A program made the translations under genes and the position numbers. Positions 45,527 through 54,924 of a DNA stretch of 64,000 nt are shown piece after piece (the stretch's first letter is position 1; every line of letters begins with the position of its first letter). A model generated the notes under the pieces. The model was not told where the DNA came from, did not search any database, and saw only the letters and a program-made list of their open reading frames with translations. Source of the DNA: Stutzerimonas chloritidismutans AW-1 (GTDB taxonomy: Bacteria > Pseudomonadota > Gammaproteobacteria > Pseudomonadales > Pseudomonadaceae); NCBI RefSeq assembly GCF_000495915.1, contig NZ_AOFQ01000031.1, forward strand, positions 1 to 64,000, written 5' to 3'.

Positions 45527-46338
45527 GGCTCCTTGTGCAGAATGCCGTAGATCACCTGATAGGTCGCCGGAAGCCCCTCGGGACGGCGGAATCCTTCGTA
45601 GGCCTCGACCAGCGCGCGGATGCGTGCACGCCCGGTCAGTCCATCCGGGCGACCCGGGTTCAGGTTGTGCGCACCCAGCGCCTTGAGCTCATGGGTCAGC
45701 TGGCGCAGATCGGGGAAATGCAGCACTTCCGGGCGCACTTCGAGACTCGCCAATCCCAGACCGCAGCCCCTACACAGCGTCTGGTAGGCCTCCCGCGAGC
45801 GGAAGCGGTTGACGTGAGCGAAGCCGTCCACCGCCTGCCAGCTGTCCCGCAGCTCCTGCAGGGTACCGCTGCACAGACTGGTGAAGGCAAAGATGCCGCC
45901 CGGACGCAGCACCCGCCGCACTTCGCTCAGCACGCTGGCGAAATCCTCGCACCACTGCAGTGCCAGGCTCGAATAGATCAGGTCGACAGTGCCATCACGC
46001 AGCGGCAGCCGCTCGGCGTCACCGGTGACGAAATGCCGTGCGCCGCCCTGCGGCCGTGCATGGCGCAGCATGCCCTCGGCGATATCCAGTGCCAGGCCAT
46101 CGGCCTCCGGAAAGGCCGCAGCCAGGACGCGGGAGAAGTAGCCGGTGCCGCTGCCAAGATCGAGCCAGCGGCCAGGTTGCCGAGTGGAGGGCAGTCGGGC
46201 CAGCAATTGATTGCCAACCTGTCGCTGCAGCGCGGCGACGCTGTCGTAACTGCCCGCAGCACGGGAAAACGATGCCGCGACCTGGCGCTTATCAGGCAAC
46301 CGCGCCGGCGGACGCTCGCTGAGCGATGCTTCAGTCAT
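45523..46338 (-). CDS. bioC: Malonyl-[acyl-carrier protein] O-methyltransferase
   Basis: A 271-residue SAM-dependent methyltransferase starting at ATG 46338, overlapping the bioH stop by eight bases; a longer frame to 46764 belongs to bioH in another frame. [19 protein letters not shown] is the SAM-binding motif I, and [15 protein letters not shown] and [21 protein letters not shown] are BioC-like blocks. It masks malonyl-ACP with a methyl group so that the fatty-acid machinery makes the pimelate chain. Confidence 0.95.
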   Translation of the reverse strand: MTEASLSERPPARLPDKRQVAASFSRAAGSYDSVAALQRQVGNQLLARLPSTRQPGRWLDLGSGTGYFSRVLAAAFPEADGLALDIAEGMLRHARPQGGARHFVTGDAERLPLRDGTVDLIYSSLALQWCEDFASVLSEVRRVLRPGGIFAFTSLCSGTLQELRDSWQAVDGFAHVNRFRSREAYQTLCRGCGLGLASLEVRPEVLHFPDLRQLTHELKALGAHNLNPGRPDGLTGRARIRALVEAYEGFRRPEGLPATYQVIYGILHKEP

Positions 46339-47056
46339 CCTCGCCATCACCCATAAACGCCAGCATTGCCGTCGCCACGTCGTCGGCACGCTCCAGCGGC
46401 AGGCCGTGGCTGGCATTGGCCAGCACATCGACTTCCACATCCGGCAGACAGGCCAGCAGCGCATCTGCCGCTGACGCCGGCACCAGCGCATCACCATCGG
46501 CGAACAGATGCAGCTGTGGCCCCACATAACCTTGCAGCGCCTCGCGGCCGTCCAGCTCGGCGAGCAGACGCAGCCCGGCGGCAGCCACTGACGAAGGCTG
46601 CTCGAGCAGGCTAACCTGCAGTTGCCGCGCCAGCGTCCGCGGATCGTAGGCACTGCGGCTACACAGCAGGCTGAAGCGCTTGAGCGTGTCATCCGGCCCG
46701 AGTCGGAAGGCCTCCTCGAAGGCATCGAACGCTTCGGCAGGCATCGCCGTCGGCCAGTCGTCACGGCTGCGGAAGCAGGGATTGCTGCAGAGGGTGATCA
46801 GCCCCGGACAGTTGTCGCCACGCCGCGCGGCCAATTGCGTCGCCAGCATGCCGCCCAGCGACCAACCGGCGAGCCAGCTGTCGACGGGCAGCCGCGCATC
46901 CAGCTCATCGAGCCAGGCCTCGGGGCGATCCAGCGTCGGCAGCGGGGCAATGTCGACCTGCAGCCGTGGCTCGCGGTCGCGCAATAGCTCGGCCAGGGGT
47001 TCAAGGGCGGCCGAGCTGAACGCCCAGCCCGGCAGAAGAATCAGTCGATCACGCAT
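46331..47056 (-). CDS. bioH: Pimeloyl-ACP methyl ester carboxylesterase
   Basis: A 241-residue alpha/beta hydrolase from ATG 47056, which overlaps the bioF stop by eight bases. [14 protein letters not shown] contains the nucleophilic Ser, [12 protein letters not shown] the acid Asp, and [13 protein letters not shown] the catalytic His. It removes the methyl group added by BioC to free pimeloyl-ACP for BioF. The unusually regular eight-base overlaps on both sides suggest strict translational coupling. Confidence 0.94.
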   Translation of the reverse strand: MRDRLILLPGWAFSSAALEPLAELLRDREPRLQVDIAPLPTLDRPEAWLDELDARLPVDSWLAGWSLGGMLATQLAARRGDNCPGLITLCSNPCFRSRDDWPTAMPAEAFDAFEEAFRLGPDDTLKRFSLLCSRSAYDPRTLARQLQVSLLEQPSSVAAAGLRLLAELDGREALQGYVGPQLHLFADGDALVPASAADALLACLPDVEVDVLANASHGLPLERADDVATAMLAFMGDGEDD

Positions 47057-48227
47057 CCTCGTTCTCCTTGGGCAACAGGGCCCAGCACTCGGCCAGCGCT
47101 TCCAGCAGGCGGTCCAGCTGTCCCTCACTGTGGCTCGCCGTGAAGGTGATCCGCAGCCGTGCGCTGCCGGCCGGAACGGTTGGTGGGCGAATCGCGCCGA
47201 CCAGGATGCCGCGCTCACGCAGCAATGCCGACAGCCTCAACGCCCGTTCGCTGCTGCCGACCAGCACCGGCTGGATCGGTGTCGGGCTGGCCATCAGTGT
47301 CAGGCCGATCTGCACCGCGCCTTCGCGGAAACGCGCCACCAGCCGGTTCAGCTGATCGCGGCGCCAGCCCTCGCTACGTAAAAGCTCCAGGCTTTTCAGT
47401 GTGGCACAGGCCACCGCAGGCGGCTGGCTGGTGGTGTAGATGTACGGTCGCGCGAACTGGATCAGCGTTTCGATCAGCTCCTCGCTACCGGCGACAAAGG
47501 CGCCTGCGGTGCCAAACGCCTTGCCCAGCGTGCCGACCAGTACCGGAACATCATCCATGCCCAGACCGAAATGCTCGACGATGCCGGCGCCCGTCGCGCC
47601 CAGCGGACCGAAGCCATGGGCATCGTCGACCATCACCCAGGCGCCACGCTGCTTCGCCGTGGCACAAATCGCCGGCAGTTCTGCGAGATCGCCGTCCATG
47701 CTGAATACGCCATCGGTCACCACCAGAGTATTGCCGCTGGCTTTCTCCAGGCGCTTGGCGAGGCTTTCGGCATCGTTGTGCAGGTAGCGCGAGAAGCGCG
47801 CGCCGGAGAGCAAACCGGCGTCGAGCAGGGAGGCGTGATTGAGGCGATCCTGCAGCACCGTATCGCCCTGCCCGACCAGCGCCGTCACCGCAGCCAGATT
47901 CGCCATATAACCGGTGGAAAACAGCAGCGCCCGTGGTCGGCCGGTGAATTCGGCAAGGGCTTCCTCGAGCTGGTGATGCGGCGTGCTGTGGCCGATCACC
48001 AGATGCGAGGCGCCGCCGCCCACACCCCACTTCGCAGCGCCCTGCTGCATGGCGTCAATCACCTCGGGATGATTGGCGAGGCCCAGATAGTCGTTGGAAC
48101 AGAACGCCAGCAGGCGGTCGCCATCGACCATCACCTCCGGCTGCTGCGGCGCTTCCAGCAGCGGCCGTTGACGATAGAGATGGGCCGCGCGGCGCTCGGC
48201 GAGACGGGCGGAGATATCGAAGCTCAT
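47049..48227 (-). CDS. bioF: 8-amino-7-oxononanoate synthase
   Basis: A 392-residue PLP enzyme condensing pimeloyl-ACP (or -CoA) with alanine. [18 protein letters not shown] and [18 protein letters not shown] are typical; [17 protein letters not shown] carries the PLP Lys, and [13 protein letters not shown] the PLP-facing Asp and His. It starts 117 bases after bioB and overlaps bioH. Confidence 0.96.
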   Translation of the reverse strand: MSFDISARLAERRAAHLYRQRPLLEAPQQPEVMVDGDRLLAFCSNDYLGLANHPEVIDAMQQGAAKWGVGGGASHLVIGHSTPHHQLEEALAEFTGRPRALLFSTGYMANLAAVTALVGQGDTVLQDRLNHASLLDAGLLSGARFSRYLHNDAESLAKRLEKASGNTLVVTDGVFSMDGDLAELPAICATAKQRGAWVMVDDAHGFGPLGATGAGIVEHFGLGMDDVPVLVGTLGKAFGTAGAFVAGSEELIETLIQFARPYIYTTSQPPAVACATLKSLELLRSEGWRRDQLNRLVARFREGAVQIGLTLMASPTPIQPVLVGSSERALRLSALLRERGILVGAIRPPTVPAGSARLRITFTASHSEGQLDRLLEALAECWALLPKENEDA

Positions 48228-48344
48228 GGGTGCACCGAGAGGAGATGGATGACCACGCGCGGGTCATCCAGCCTGCAAATGGGTTGGCCTGGCCAGCGGC
48301 GGATGCGTGCAACCGATGCCGCACTCATCCACCGGACCCGATCA

Positions 48345-49403
48345 TCAGACCGCGGCGTTGTAGAACAGCTTGCTGTCGCGCTGCTCGATCAGCGCCTGCT
48401 CGATGGCCGCCTGGTGTACTTCGTCGGCATGCTCGTGGCGCTCTTCCGGCTTGATGCCCAGACGCGCGAACAGCTGCATGTCCTTGTCCGCCTGCGGATT
48501 GGCGGTGGTCAGCAGCTTCTCGCCGTAGAAGATCGAGTTGGCACCAGCGAAGAAGGCCAGGGCCTGCATCTGCTCGTTCATCGCCTCACGACCGGCGGAC
48601 AGCCGCACATGGGATTTCGGCATCATGATCCGCGCCACGGCTAGCATGCGGATGAAGTCGAACGGATCGACGTCCTGCTCTTCGGCCAGCGGCGTGCCCT
48701 TGACCTTGACCAGCATGTTGATCGGCACAGATTCCGGGTGCTCCGGGAGGTTGGCCAGCTGGATCAGCAGGCCGGCGCGATCGTCCAGCGACTCGCCCAT
48801 GCCGAGAATGCCGCCGGAGCAGATCTTCATCCCCGCCTCGCGCACGTAGCTCAGCGTCTCCAGACGCTCACCGTAGGTGCGGGTGGTGATGATGTTGCCG
48901 TAGTACTCCGGCGAGGTGTCGAGGTTGTGGTTGTAGTAGTCCAGCCCCGCCGCCGCCAGCGCCTTGGTCTGCTCCTGATCGAGCTTGCCGAGGGTCATGC
49001 AGGTTTCCAGGCCCATCGCCTTGACCCCTTCGACCATCTTCAGCACGTAGGGCATGTCCTTGGCCGACGGGTGCTTCCAGGCGGCACCCATGCAGAAGCG
49101 CGTCGAGCCGATGGCCTTGGCTTCGGCCGCCGCCTCCAGCACCTTCTGCACCTCCATCAGCTTTTCCTTGTCCAGGCCGGTGTTGTAGTGGCCGGATTGC
49201 GGGCAGTACTTGCAGTCTTCCGGGCAGGCGCCGGTCTTGATCGAGAGCAGCGTGGAAACCTGCACGCGGTTGGCATCGAAGTGCTGGCGGTGCACGGTCT
49301 GCGCCTGGAACAGCAGATCGTTGAAGGGTTGCTCGAAGAGCGCCTTGACCTCGGCGAGGGTCCAATCGTGACGCGTAATAATAGAGGCGGAGGTGGCGCT
49401 CAT
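48345..49403 (-). CDS. bioB: Biotin synthase
   Basis: About 352 residues. The start is taken as ATG 49403 (MSATSAS), since AAGGA stands six bases upstream; ATG 49409 would leave no spacing. [18 protein letters not shown] has the radical-SAM CxxxCxxC cluster motif (about residues 52-70). [16 protein letters not shown] and [15 protein letters not shown] are further conserved blocks, the latter holding the Arg that ligates the auxiliary cluster. It is the first gene of the operon and is divergent from comF across a BirA-type operator. Confidence 0.97.
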   Translation of the reverse strand: MSATSASIITRHDWTLAEVKALFEQPFNDLLFQAQTVHRQHFDANRVQVSTLLSIKTGACPEDCKYCPQSGHYNTGLDKEKLMEVQKVLEAAAEAKAIGSTRFCMGAAWKHPSAKDMPYVLKMVEGVKAMGLETCMTLGKLDQEQTKALAAAGLDYYNHNLDTSPEYYGNIITTRTYGERLETLSYVREAGMKICSGGILGMGESLDDRAGLLIQLANLPEHPESVPINMLVKVKGTPLAEEQDVDPFDFIRMLAVARIMMPKSHVRLSAGREAMNEQMQALAFFAGANSIFYGEKLLTTANPQADKDMQLFARLGIKPEERHEHADEVHQAAIEQALIEQRDSKLFYNAAV

Positions 49404-49454
49404 GGGCATTCCTTGTAATTAATAGCGGCTCGGCGGCCTGGCACGGATGCGGAA

Positions 49455-49482
49455 TGTTTAGCCAAGCTCGATACGCTGTCAA
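49455..49482 (-). promoter_or_regulatory. Probable sigma-70 promoter of bioB
   Basis: TTGACA (minus strand, 49482-49477) and TAAACA (49460-49455) are 16 bases apart and lead to bioB. The -35 box lies inside one arm of the BirA-type operator, as expected for repression. Confidence 0.55.
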
Positions 49483-49507
49483 CCAGGAAAGGAATCATGG
49501 TTTACAA
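49476..49507. promoter_or_regulatory. BirA-type biotin operator between bioB and comF
   Basis: CTGTCAACC-N14-GGTTTACAA closely matches the BirA consensus TTGTnAACC-N14/15-GGTTnACAA. The right arm is exact and lies over the comF start codon, and the left arm carries the bioB -35 box. It would let biotin-loaded BirA shut off the bio operon. Confidence 0.78.
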
Positions 49508-50201
49508 CTGGTCAATTAATATACAGCACTGCCTGCTGTGCGATGAACCTTGCGACGGTCACCCACTGTGCGGCCCTTGCGAAGCCGAACTGCCCTGGCT
49601 CGATGGCCGGTGTGCAACCTGTGCCGTGCCACTGCCGACACGCGGGCTGGTCTGCGGCGAATGCCAGAAAAGGCCGCCAAGCTATGACCACGTCGAGGTG
49701 CCCTGGCGCTTCGCCTTTCCCGTGGATGCGCTGATCACCCGCTTCAAGCACCAGGCGCGCTGGCCATTCGGCCGCCTGCTTGGCGAGCGCCTGGCGCTGC
49801 ATCTGCAACATGCATTCACCGACGGGCTGCCGCAGCCGGACCTTCTTGTACCCGTGCCGCTGGCACGCCGACGCCTGCGCCAACGCGGCTTCAATCAGGC
49901 GCAGATGCTGGCCCAGTGGCTGGGCGGCGCGCTGAAACTGCCGGTCGACGAGCATCTGCTGGAACGCGTCGTCGATACGCCCCCGCAGCAGCAACTGGAC
50001 GCCGCCACGCGACGGCGAAATCTGCGCCAGGCGTTTTGCCTGGCGCCGGGCAACGACATCAAGGGCCGCCATCTGGCGCTGATCGACGACGTGCTGACCA
50101 CCGGTGCGACCGCCGAGGCGCTGGCGCGACTGCTCAAGCGTGCGGGTGCGGTGCGAGTGGACGTCTACTGCCTGGCACGCACGCCCAAGCCAGGCGACTG
50201 A
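49497..50201 (+). CDS. comF: ComF-family amidophosphoribosyltransferase-like protein
   Basis: A 234-residue double-zinc-finger/phosphoribosyltransferase protein. HCLLCDEPCDGHPLCGPCEAEL and CATCAVPLP...CGEC provide four CxxC pairs at the N-terminus. DLLVPVPLARRRLRQRGFNQAQ and LALIDDVLTTGATAEALARLL are the family's PRTase blocks. Homologues are needed for DNA uptake in competent bacteria. The start codon overlaps the right arm of the BirA-type operator, so biotin status may also affect this gene. Confidence 0.92.
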   Translation: MVYNWSINIQHCLLCDEPCDGHPLCGPCEAELPWLDGRCATCAVPLPTRGLVCGECQKRPPSYDHVEVPWRFAFPVDALITRFKHQARWPFGRLLGERLALHLQHAFTDGLPQPDLLVPVPLARRRLRQRGFNQAQMLAQWLGGALKLPVDEHLLERVVDTPPQQQLDAATRRRNLRQAFCLAPGNDIKGRHLALIDDVLTTGATAEALARLLKRAGAVRVDVYCLARTPKPGD

Positions 50202-50272
50202 TAGCGGCGGACGCGCGGTTGTTTAAAAGCCCCGGTGCAATACACTGATCGGTCTATTCTGCGGAGCCGGTC

Positions 50273-51247
50273 ATGTCTCATCCCTTCGATACACTCACGC
50301 CGGACCTGGTCCTCGACGCTGTGGAAAGCATCGGTTATCTCAGCGATGCCCGCGTGCTGGCGCTCAACAGCTACGAGAACCGCGTCTATCAGGTGGGCAT
50401 CGAAGACGAGACACCACTGATCGCCAAGTTCTACCGGCCCGGTCGCTGGAGCAACGAGGCGATTCTCGAGGAGCACCAGTTCAGCCTGGAACTGGTCGAG
50501 CACGAGGTGCCGGTGGTGGCGCCGCTGGAACGCAACGGCACGACGCTATTCGAGCACGCGGGCTTCCGCTTCGCGCTCTTTCCACGCCGCGGTGGTCGCG
50601 CGCCGGAGCCGGGCAATCTCGACCAGCTCTATCGTCTCGGCCAGCTGCTGGGGCGGATGCATGCGATAGGTGCAAACCGGCCGTTCGAGCATCGCGAAAC
50701 CCTGGACGTACAGAATTTCGGCCACGATTCGCTGAATAGCTTGCTGGAAGGCGGCTTCGTGCCCAAAAGCCTGCTGCCGGCCTACGAGTCGGTGGCACGC
50801 GATCTGCTCAAGCGGGTCGAAGACGTCTTCGCCAACACAGACTTCACCCCGATCCGCCTGCATGGCGATTGCCACCCGGGCAACATCCTCGCCCGCGACG
50901 ATGCCTTTCATCTGGTCGATCTCGATGATTGCCGCATGGGCCCATCGGTGCAGGACCTGTGGATGATGCTCGCCGGCGAGCGCCATGAACGTCTTGGTCA
51001 GCTGGCCGAACTGGTCGACGGCTACAACGAATTTCATGATTTCGCCCCGCGCGAGCTGCCGCTGATCGAGGCGTTGCGCGCGCTGCGGCTGATGCACTAC
51101 AGCGCCTGGCTCGCCCGCCGCTGGGACGATCCGGCCTTTCCGATGAGCTTTCCCTGGTTCGGCAGCGAGCGTTACTGGGGCGACCAGGTGCTGATCCTGC
51201 GCGAACAGATATCGGCGCTGCAGGAAGAGCCGCTCAGGTTGTTCTGA
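50273..51247 (+). CDS. srkA: Stress response kinase A (YihE-type serine/threonine kinase)
   Basis: A 324-residue protein of the aminoglycoside-phosphotransferase fold. RVYQVGIEDETPLIAKFYRPGRWS carries the ATP-binding Lys; IRLHGDCHPGNILARDD the catalytic Asp loop, and FHLVDLDDCRMGPS the metal site. Length matches SrkA, which in E. coli phosphorylates Ser/Thr and counters stress-induced death. It is preceded by a 71-base gap after comF and followed by a palindrome-rich convergent region. Confidence 0.93.
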   Translation: MSHPFDTLTPDLVLDAVESIGYLSDARVLALNSYENRVYQVGIEDETPLIAKFYRPGRWSNEAILEEHQFSLELVEHEVPVVAPLERNGTTLFEHAGFRFALFPRRGGRAPEPGNLDQLYRLGQLLGRMHAIGANRPFEHRETLDVQNFGHDSLNSLLEGGFVPKSLLPAYESVARDLLKRVEDVFANTDFTPIRLHGDCHPGNILARDDAFHLVDLDDCRMGPSVQDLWMMLAGERHERLGQLAELVDGYNEFHDFAPRELPLIEALRALRLMHYSAWLARRWDDPAFPMSFPWFGSERYWGDQVLILREQISALQEEPLRLF

Positions 51248-51293
51248 GGCATGGTGTGGCTGCGGACCCGTGACTGTGGATGTGAAAAGCGAC

Positions 51294-51331
51294 ATCCACC
51301 CTACGAATCCCGGCGTCTGCGTAGGGTGGAT
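51294..51331. repeat. 12-bp inverted repeat of the ATCCACCCTACG type
   Basis: ATCCACCCTACG at 51294-51305 is the exact inverse of 51320-51331. Elements with this core are common in pseudomonad intergenic regions (REP-like). It lies between convergent srkA and rlmJ. Confidence 0.6.
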
Positions 51332-51345
51332 CGCGCTTTATCGAT

Positions 51346-51371
51346 CCACCGTGTGGACGTCCACACGGTGG
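51346..51371. repeat. 26-bp perfect palindrome
   Basis: CCACCGTGTGGAC followed directly by its exact inverse, with no loop. It could form a cruciform or, with the adjacent 12-bp inverted repeat, a REP-like unit or weak terminator between srkA and rlmJ. Confidence 0.7.
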
Positions 51372-51384
51372 CGGTCTCCGCGAC

Positions 51385-52224
51385 TCAGGCCTCCTCGATC
51401 AGCCAGTCCAGCCGCCAGCTGCCCTGGCTCTGCGCCAGCTGCTCGACCAGCCACGGCAACAGCTCACGCAGCTCTTCCTCCACCCCCCACGGCGGGTTGA
51501 CGATAGCCAGACCCGAACCGCTCAGGCGGCTGGCGTCGTCGGCGGGGTGGACGAACAGTTCGGCACGCAGCAACTTGGGCGCCCCGCTGCGCGCCAGGTC
51601 CTGATAGAAGCGCTTGAGCTGGCGCTCGTCCTTGATCGGATACCAGATCACGCCGATGGTCTGGCGCATACGGCCGAGCGCTTCCTTCAGCGCCGTCACA
51701 CAGCGGCTCAGTTCGTCGGCCTGTTCGAACGGTGGATCGATCAACAACACCACGCGCTTTTCCTGCGTCGGCATCAGGGCCCGCGGCACATGCCAGCCCT
51801 CGCCGCGGTGCACGGCCACGCGGCGGTCGCCGGCCATGTTGTCCTTGAGCAGCGCGCCGTCCTCGGGATGCTTTTCGTTGAGCTGCAGACGATCCTGCTC
51901 GCGGGTCAGTTGTCGCGCCAGCTCCGGCGAGCCGGGGTAATAGCGCAGCGCCCCGCCCGGGTTGAGCTGGCGGATCACGCCGAGGTAGTCATCGAGCAGC
52001 GCCGGGTGCGCCTCGGCCTGCCAGATGCGGGCGATGCCCTGCAGCCACTCGCCGGTGCGGCTGGCCTGGTCGCCGGCCAGGTCGTAGAGGCCGACGCCGG
52101 CATGGCTGTCGAGGTAGGCGAAGGGCGCCTCCTTGCGCGACAGCAGGGCGAAGATCCGGCTCAACACCAGGTGTTTGAGCACATCGGCGTGGTTGCCGGC
52201 ATGGAAGGCGTGGCGGTAGTTCAT
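51385..52224 (-). CDS. rlmJ: 23S rRNA (adenine-2030-N6)-methyltransferase
   Basis: A 279-residue SAM-dependent rRNA methyltransferase beginning at ATG 52224, with a strong GAGGAGGATC ribosome-binding site. A much longer frame to 53598 is the shadow of the flavin oxidoreductase. MNYRHAFHAGNHADVLKH is the hallmark of the family; VVLLIDPPFEQADE is the catalytic DPPF motif, and AYLDSHAGVGLYDL takes part in SAM binding. It acts on naked 23S rRNA. Confidence 0.95.
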   Translation of the reverse strand: MNYRHAFHAGNHADVLKHLVLSRIFALLSRKEAPFAYLDSHAGVGLYDLAGDQASRTGEWLQGIARIWQAEAHPALLDDYLGVIRQLNPGGALRYYPGSPELARQLTREQDRLQLNEKHPEDGALLKDNMAGDRRVAVHRGEGWHVPRALMPTQEKRVVLLIDPPFEQADELSRCVTALKEALGRMRQTIGVIWYPIKDERQLKRFYQDLARSGAPKLLRAELFVHPADDASRLSGSGLAIVNPPWGVEEELRELLPWLVEQLAQSQGSWRLDWLIEEA

Positions 52225-52359
52225 CTGATCCTCCTCGAGAGCCGCGCAGTTTACCCGTCCGCCTTGCGCCGCGCAGGTCCGGCATGACCGGCGTCGTTTT
52301 CCCCGGCCACCGACTAGGGCTACAGTGCCCACCCACGACGACTGAACGGAGCTGACCTC

Positions 52360-53403
52360 ATGGACCTGCGCGATCTTTTCGGCATCGAGCACCCGATCAT
52401 CCAGGCGCCCATGGCCGGCGCGCAGAATCACCTGCTGGCCGCGGCGGTCTGCGAGGCCGGCGGGCTGGGCTCGATCCCGGCCGGCATGCTCAATGCCGAG
52501 GCGCTGGACGCCGAGCTGACCGCCATCGAGGCGCTGACCGACCGACCCTACAACGTCAACTTCTTCTGCCACCAGACGCCAGCCGCCGACCCGACGGCCT
52601 TCGACGCCTGGCACCGGATGCTCGCACCCATGTTCACCGAGTTCGCCATCGACCCGGCAGGCATTCCCACCGGCGCCACCCGCCAGCCGTTCGATGCGGC
52701 AATGGCCGCGGTGCTGGAGCGGCACAAGCCGGCGCTGGTCAGCTTCCACTTCGGCCTGCCGGCGCCCGATCTGCTGCAACGCGCCCGCGCCACCGGGGCG
52801 AAGATCGCCTCCACCGCGACTACGGCCGCCGAAGGCCTCTGGCTGCAGCAGCACGGTGTCGACCTGGTGATTGCCCAGGGCCTGGAAGCCGGCGGCCACC
52901 GTGGCATCTTCCTTAGCGAGGACCTGACCACCCAGCTCGGCACCTTTGCCCTGCTGCCGCAACTGGTCGCCGCGCTGAACGTGCCGGTGGTCGCCGCCGG
53001 CGGCATCGCCGATGCCGGGGGCGTGGCTGCAGCGCAGACCCTCGGCGCGGCTGGTGTGCAACTGGGCACCGCCTACCTGCTGTGCCCGGAGAGCCGCACC
53101 AATGCGTTGCATCGCGCCGCGCTGAAGAGCCCGCAGGCAGCGCATACCGCGCTGACCACCCTGTTCAGCGGGCGCCCGGCGCGCGGCATCGTCAACCGCA
53201 TCATGCGCGAACTGGGCCCGCTCCCCGAAGGCGTGCCCCCCTTCCCGCTGGCCGGCAACGCCATCGGCGCGCTGCGCGCCCAAACCGAGAAGCAGGGCCT
53301 GGATCACTGCACGCCGCTGTGGGCCGGGCAGAACGTCAGCGGCTGCCGGGAAATCCCTGCCGGCCAGCTGACCCGTGAACTTGCGGCCGGCTGGCGGGCC
53401 TGA
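52360..53403 (+). CDS. NPD-family FMN oxidoreductase (nitronate monooxygenase-like)
   Basis: A 347-residue TIM-barrel flavoprotein. LFGIEHPIIQAPMAGAQNH is the FMN-binding start; VIAQGLEAGGHRG and VVAAGGIADAGGV are the catalytic His region and phosphate-binding loop of class I nitronate monooxygenases. It probably oxidises propionate-3-nitronate or a similar nitroalkane, though many homologues are uncharacterised. It sits upstream of crtZ in the same direction but shares no obvious pathway with it. Confidence 0.87.
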   Translation: MDLRDLFGIEHPIIQAPMAGAQNHLLAAAVCEAGGLGSIPAGMLNAEALDAELTAIEALTDRPYNVNFFCHQTPAADPTAFDAWHRMLAPMFTEFAIDPAGIPTGATRQPFDAAMAAVLERHKPALVSFHFGLPAPDLLQRARATGAKIASTATTAAEGLWLQQHGVDLVIAQGLEAGGHRGIFLSEDLTTQLGTFALLPQLVAALNVPVVAAGGIADAGGVAAAQTLGAAGVQLGTAYLLCPESRTNALHRAALKSPQAAHTALTTLFSGRPARGIVNRIMRELGPLPEGVPPFPLAGNAIGALRAQTEKQGLDHCTPLWAGQNVSGCREIPAGQLTRELAAGWRA

Positions 53404-53485
53404 GTCATTACGCAGTCCGTCGCGGCGAGCCCTGAGCCGCCGTGACGGAGCGTAGAATCGACCGCACGTCACACGGAACGCCGCC

Positions 53486-54038
53486 ATGAGCCCACTGACC
53501 AATATGCTCGTCTTCCTGGCCACCCTGGCCGGCATGGAAGTCTTTGCCTGGTGGGCACACAAGTACGTGATGCACGGCTGGGGCTGGGGCTGGCACAAGT
53601 CGCACCACGAGCCACGCAGCGGCTGGTTCGAGAAGAACGACCTCTATGCGGTGGTGTTCGCTGGCGTGGGGGTCCTGCTGATCGCCCCCGATCCTGCTGA
53701 TCGCCCTCGGCACGGCCGGTTATCACCCGCTGGAATGGATCGGCGCTGGCATGACGGCCTACGGCTTTCTCTACTTCGTCGCCCATGACGGGCTGGTCCA
53801 TCATCGCTGGCCGCTGCGCTATGTGCCGCGCAACGGTTATCTCAAGCGGCTGTATCAGGCGCACCGCATGCACCATGCGGTGGAAGGCAAGGAGCGCTGC
53901 GTGTCCTTCGGCTTCCTCTACGCGCCGCCGCTGCCGGTGCTCAAGCAGCAGCTGCGAGAACTGCATGACGGGCCGCTGCGCAAGGCGAGCGTTAGCGCTA
54001 GCGAGGACGCCTCCAAAGACCGTCAGGACGCGGCCTGA
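53486..54038 (+). pseudogene. crtZ: Beta-carotene hydroxylase crtZ, frameshifted by a 19-bp insertion
   Basis: The gene is split over two frames: 53486-53788 encodes the N-terminal half (HKYVMHG and HKSHHEP histidine motifs) and the second half from about 53700 encodes MTAYGFLYFVAHDGLVHHRW with HDGLVHH and HRMHH. The 15-base TCCTGCTGATCGCCC occurs at 53673 and again at 53692. Removing 19 bases joins the halves to a normal 177-residue CrtZ reading VLLIALGTAGYHPLEW, as in the family. Without repair neither half has all the iron-binding His residues, so hydroxylation of beta-carotene to zeaxanthin should be lost. The 3' end overlaps crtB (convergent) by 41 bases. Confidence 0.9.
53673..53706. 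repeat. 15-bp direct repeat, the cause of the crtZ frameshift
   Basis: TCCTGCTGATCGCCC at 53673-53687 is repeated at 53692-53706, four bases apart (offset 19). This has the look of a recent slippage duplication. It is the only such repeat in crtZ. Confidence 0.9.
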
Positions 54039-54924
54039 CCTGCATCCGCCGCGAGGCCAGCGCCAGCACCCCGCCACCCAGCAGGAACTGCAGCTTCTGC
54101 CCTTTGCTGGTCGACACCCGCGCATCCCAGGCCGCCGCGCCGCGCGCTTTCACCTCGACGCCGATCTGCCGATAGACGCCATGCGCCGTGGCGATCGACC
54201 AGGCCGAGCGTAACGGCAGGTCCCGCAAACCCTGAGATGCTGATTGATAGTAGGGTTCGGCCAGATCCACCAGTCGCGCTGCCAGCGTGGCCAATGCCGC
54301 ACGATGCTCAGGTAGCGCGACCTGATCTTCAGGGATGCCCACCTCGGCCAGCCACTCGGCCGGCAGGTAGACGCGCCCGATCTGCGCATCCTCGACGATA
54401 TCGCGGGCGATGTTGGTCAGCTGAAAGGCCAAGCCCAGGTCACAGGCGCGATCCAGCGTCGGCTCCGCTTCGGCGCCCATCACCCGCGCCATCATCAGCC
54501 CCACCACGCCGGCAACCCGGTAGCAGTAGAGCAAGGTGTCGTCGAGGGTCCGGTACTGGTAATCCTGCACGTCCATGCGAAAGCCGGCGAGATGCTCCAG
54601 CGGGTACTCACGGGGGATCTGGTGCCGCTGAATCACCTGCTGGAACGCCGCAAAAGCCGGATCGCTCATCGGCTCGCCGGCATAGGCGCGTCCGGTCAGG
54701 TCAACCAGCTCGGCCAACCGCGCCTCGCCAGTCGATCGATCACCCTCGACCTGACCATGCCCCAGCGTCTGCCCATCAATCACGTCATCACAGTGACGGC
54801 ACCAGGCGTAGAGCATCACGGCGCTCTGGCGAGTGCGCTCGTCGAACAGCTTTGCCGCCGCCGCGAAGCTCTTGGAGCCGACGTTGATTGCCTGGGTCGA
54901 ATGATCGATGACCTTGTCATTCAT
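53998..54924 (-). CDS. crtB: Phytoene synthase
   Basis: A 308-residue prenyl-transferring enzyme joining two GGPP to phytoene. YAWCRHCDDVIDG (about residues 40-52) and LTNIARDIVEDAQIGRVYLP (about 170-189) are the two Asp-rich Mg-binding motifs. It overlaps the crtI stop by four bases (ATGA), so it is coupled to the desaturase. It ends convergently with crtZ. Confidence 0.96.
   Translation of the reverse strand: MNDKVIDHSTQAINVGSKSFAAAAKLFDERTRQSAVMLYAWCRHCDDVIDGQTLGHGQVEGDRSTGEARLAELVDLTGRAYAGEPMSDPAFAAFQQVIQRHQIPREYPLEHLAGFRMDVQDYQYRTLDDTLLYCYRVAGVVGLMMARVMGAEAEPTLDRACDLGLAFQLTNIARDIVEDAQIGRVYLPAEWLAEVGIPEDQVALPEHRAALATLAARLVDLAEPYYQSASQGLRDLPLRSAWSIATAHGVYRQIGVEVKARGAAAWDARVSTSKGQKLQFLLGGGVLALASRRMQVRPRPDGLWRRPR

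Noticed and set aside
51385-53598. 737-residue minus-strand ORF
   Set aside because: Only its last 279 codons (rlmJ) are real. The upstream part is the shadow of the plus-strand flavin oxidoreductase.
53751-54038. Separate small gene downstream of crtZ
   Set aside because: Its protein is the C-terminal half of CrtZ in another frame; it joins the first half when 19 bases are removed.
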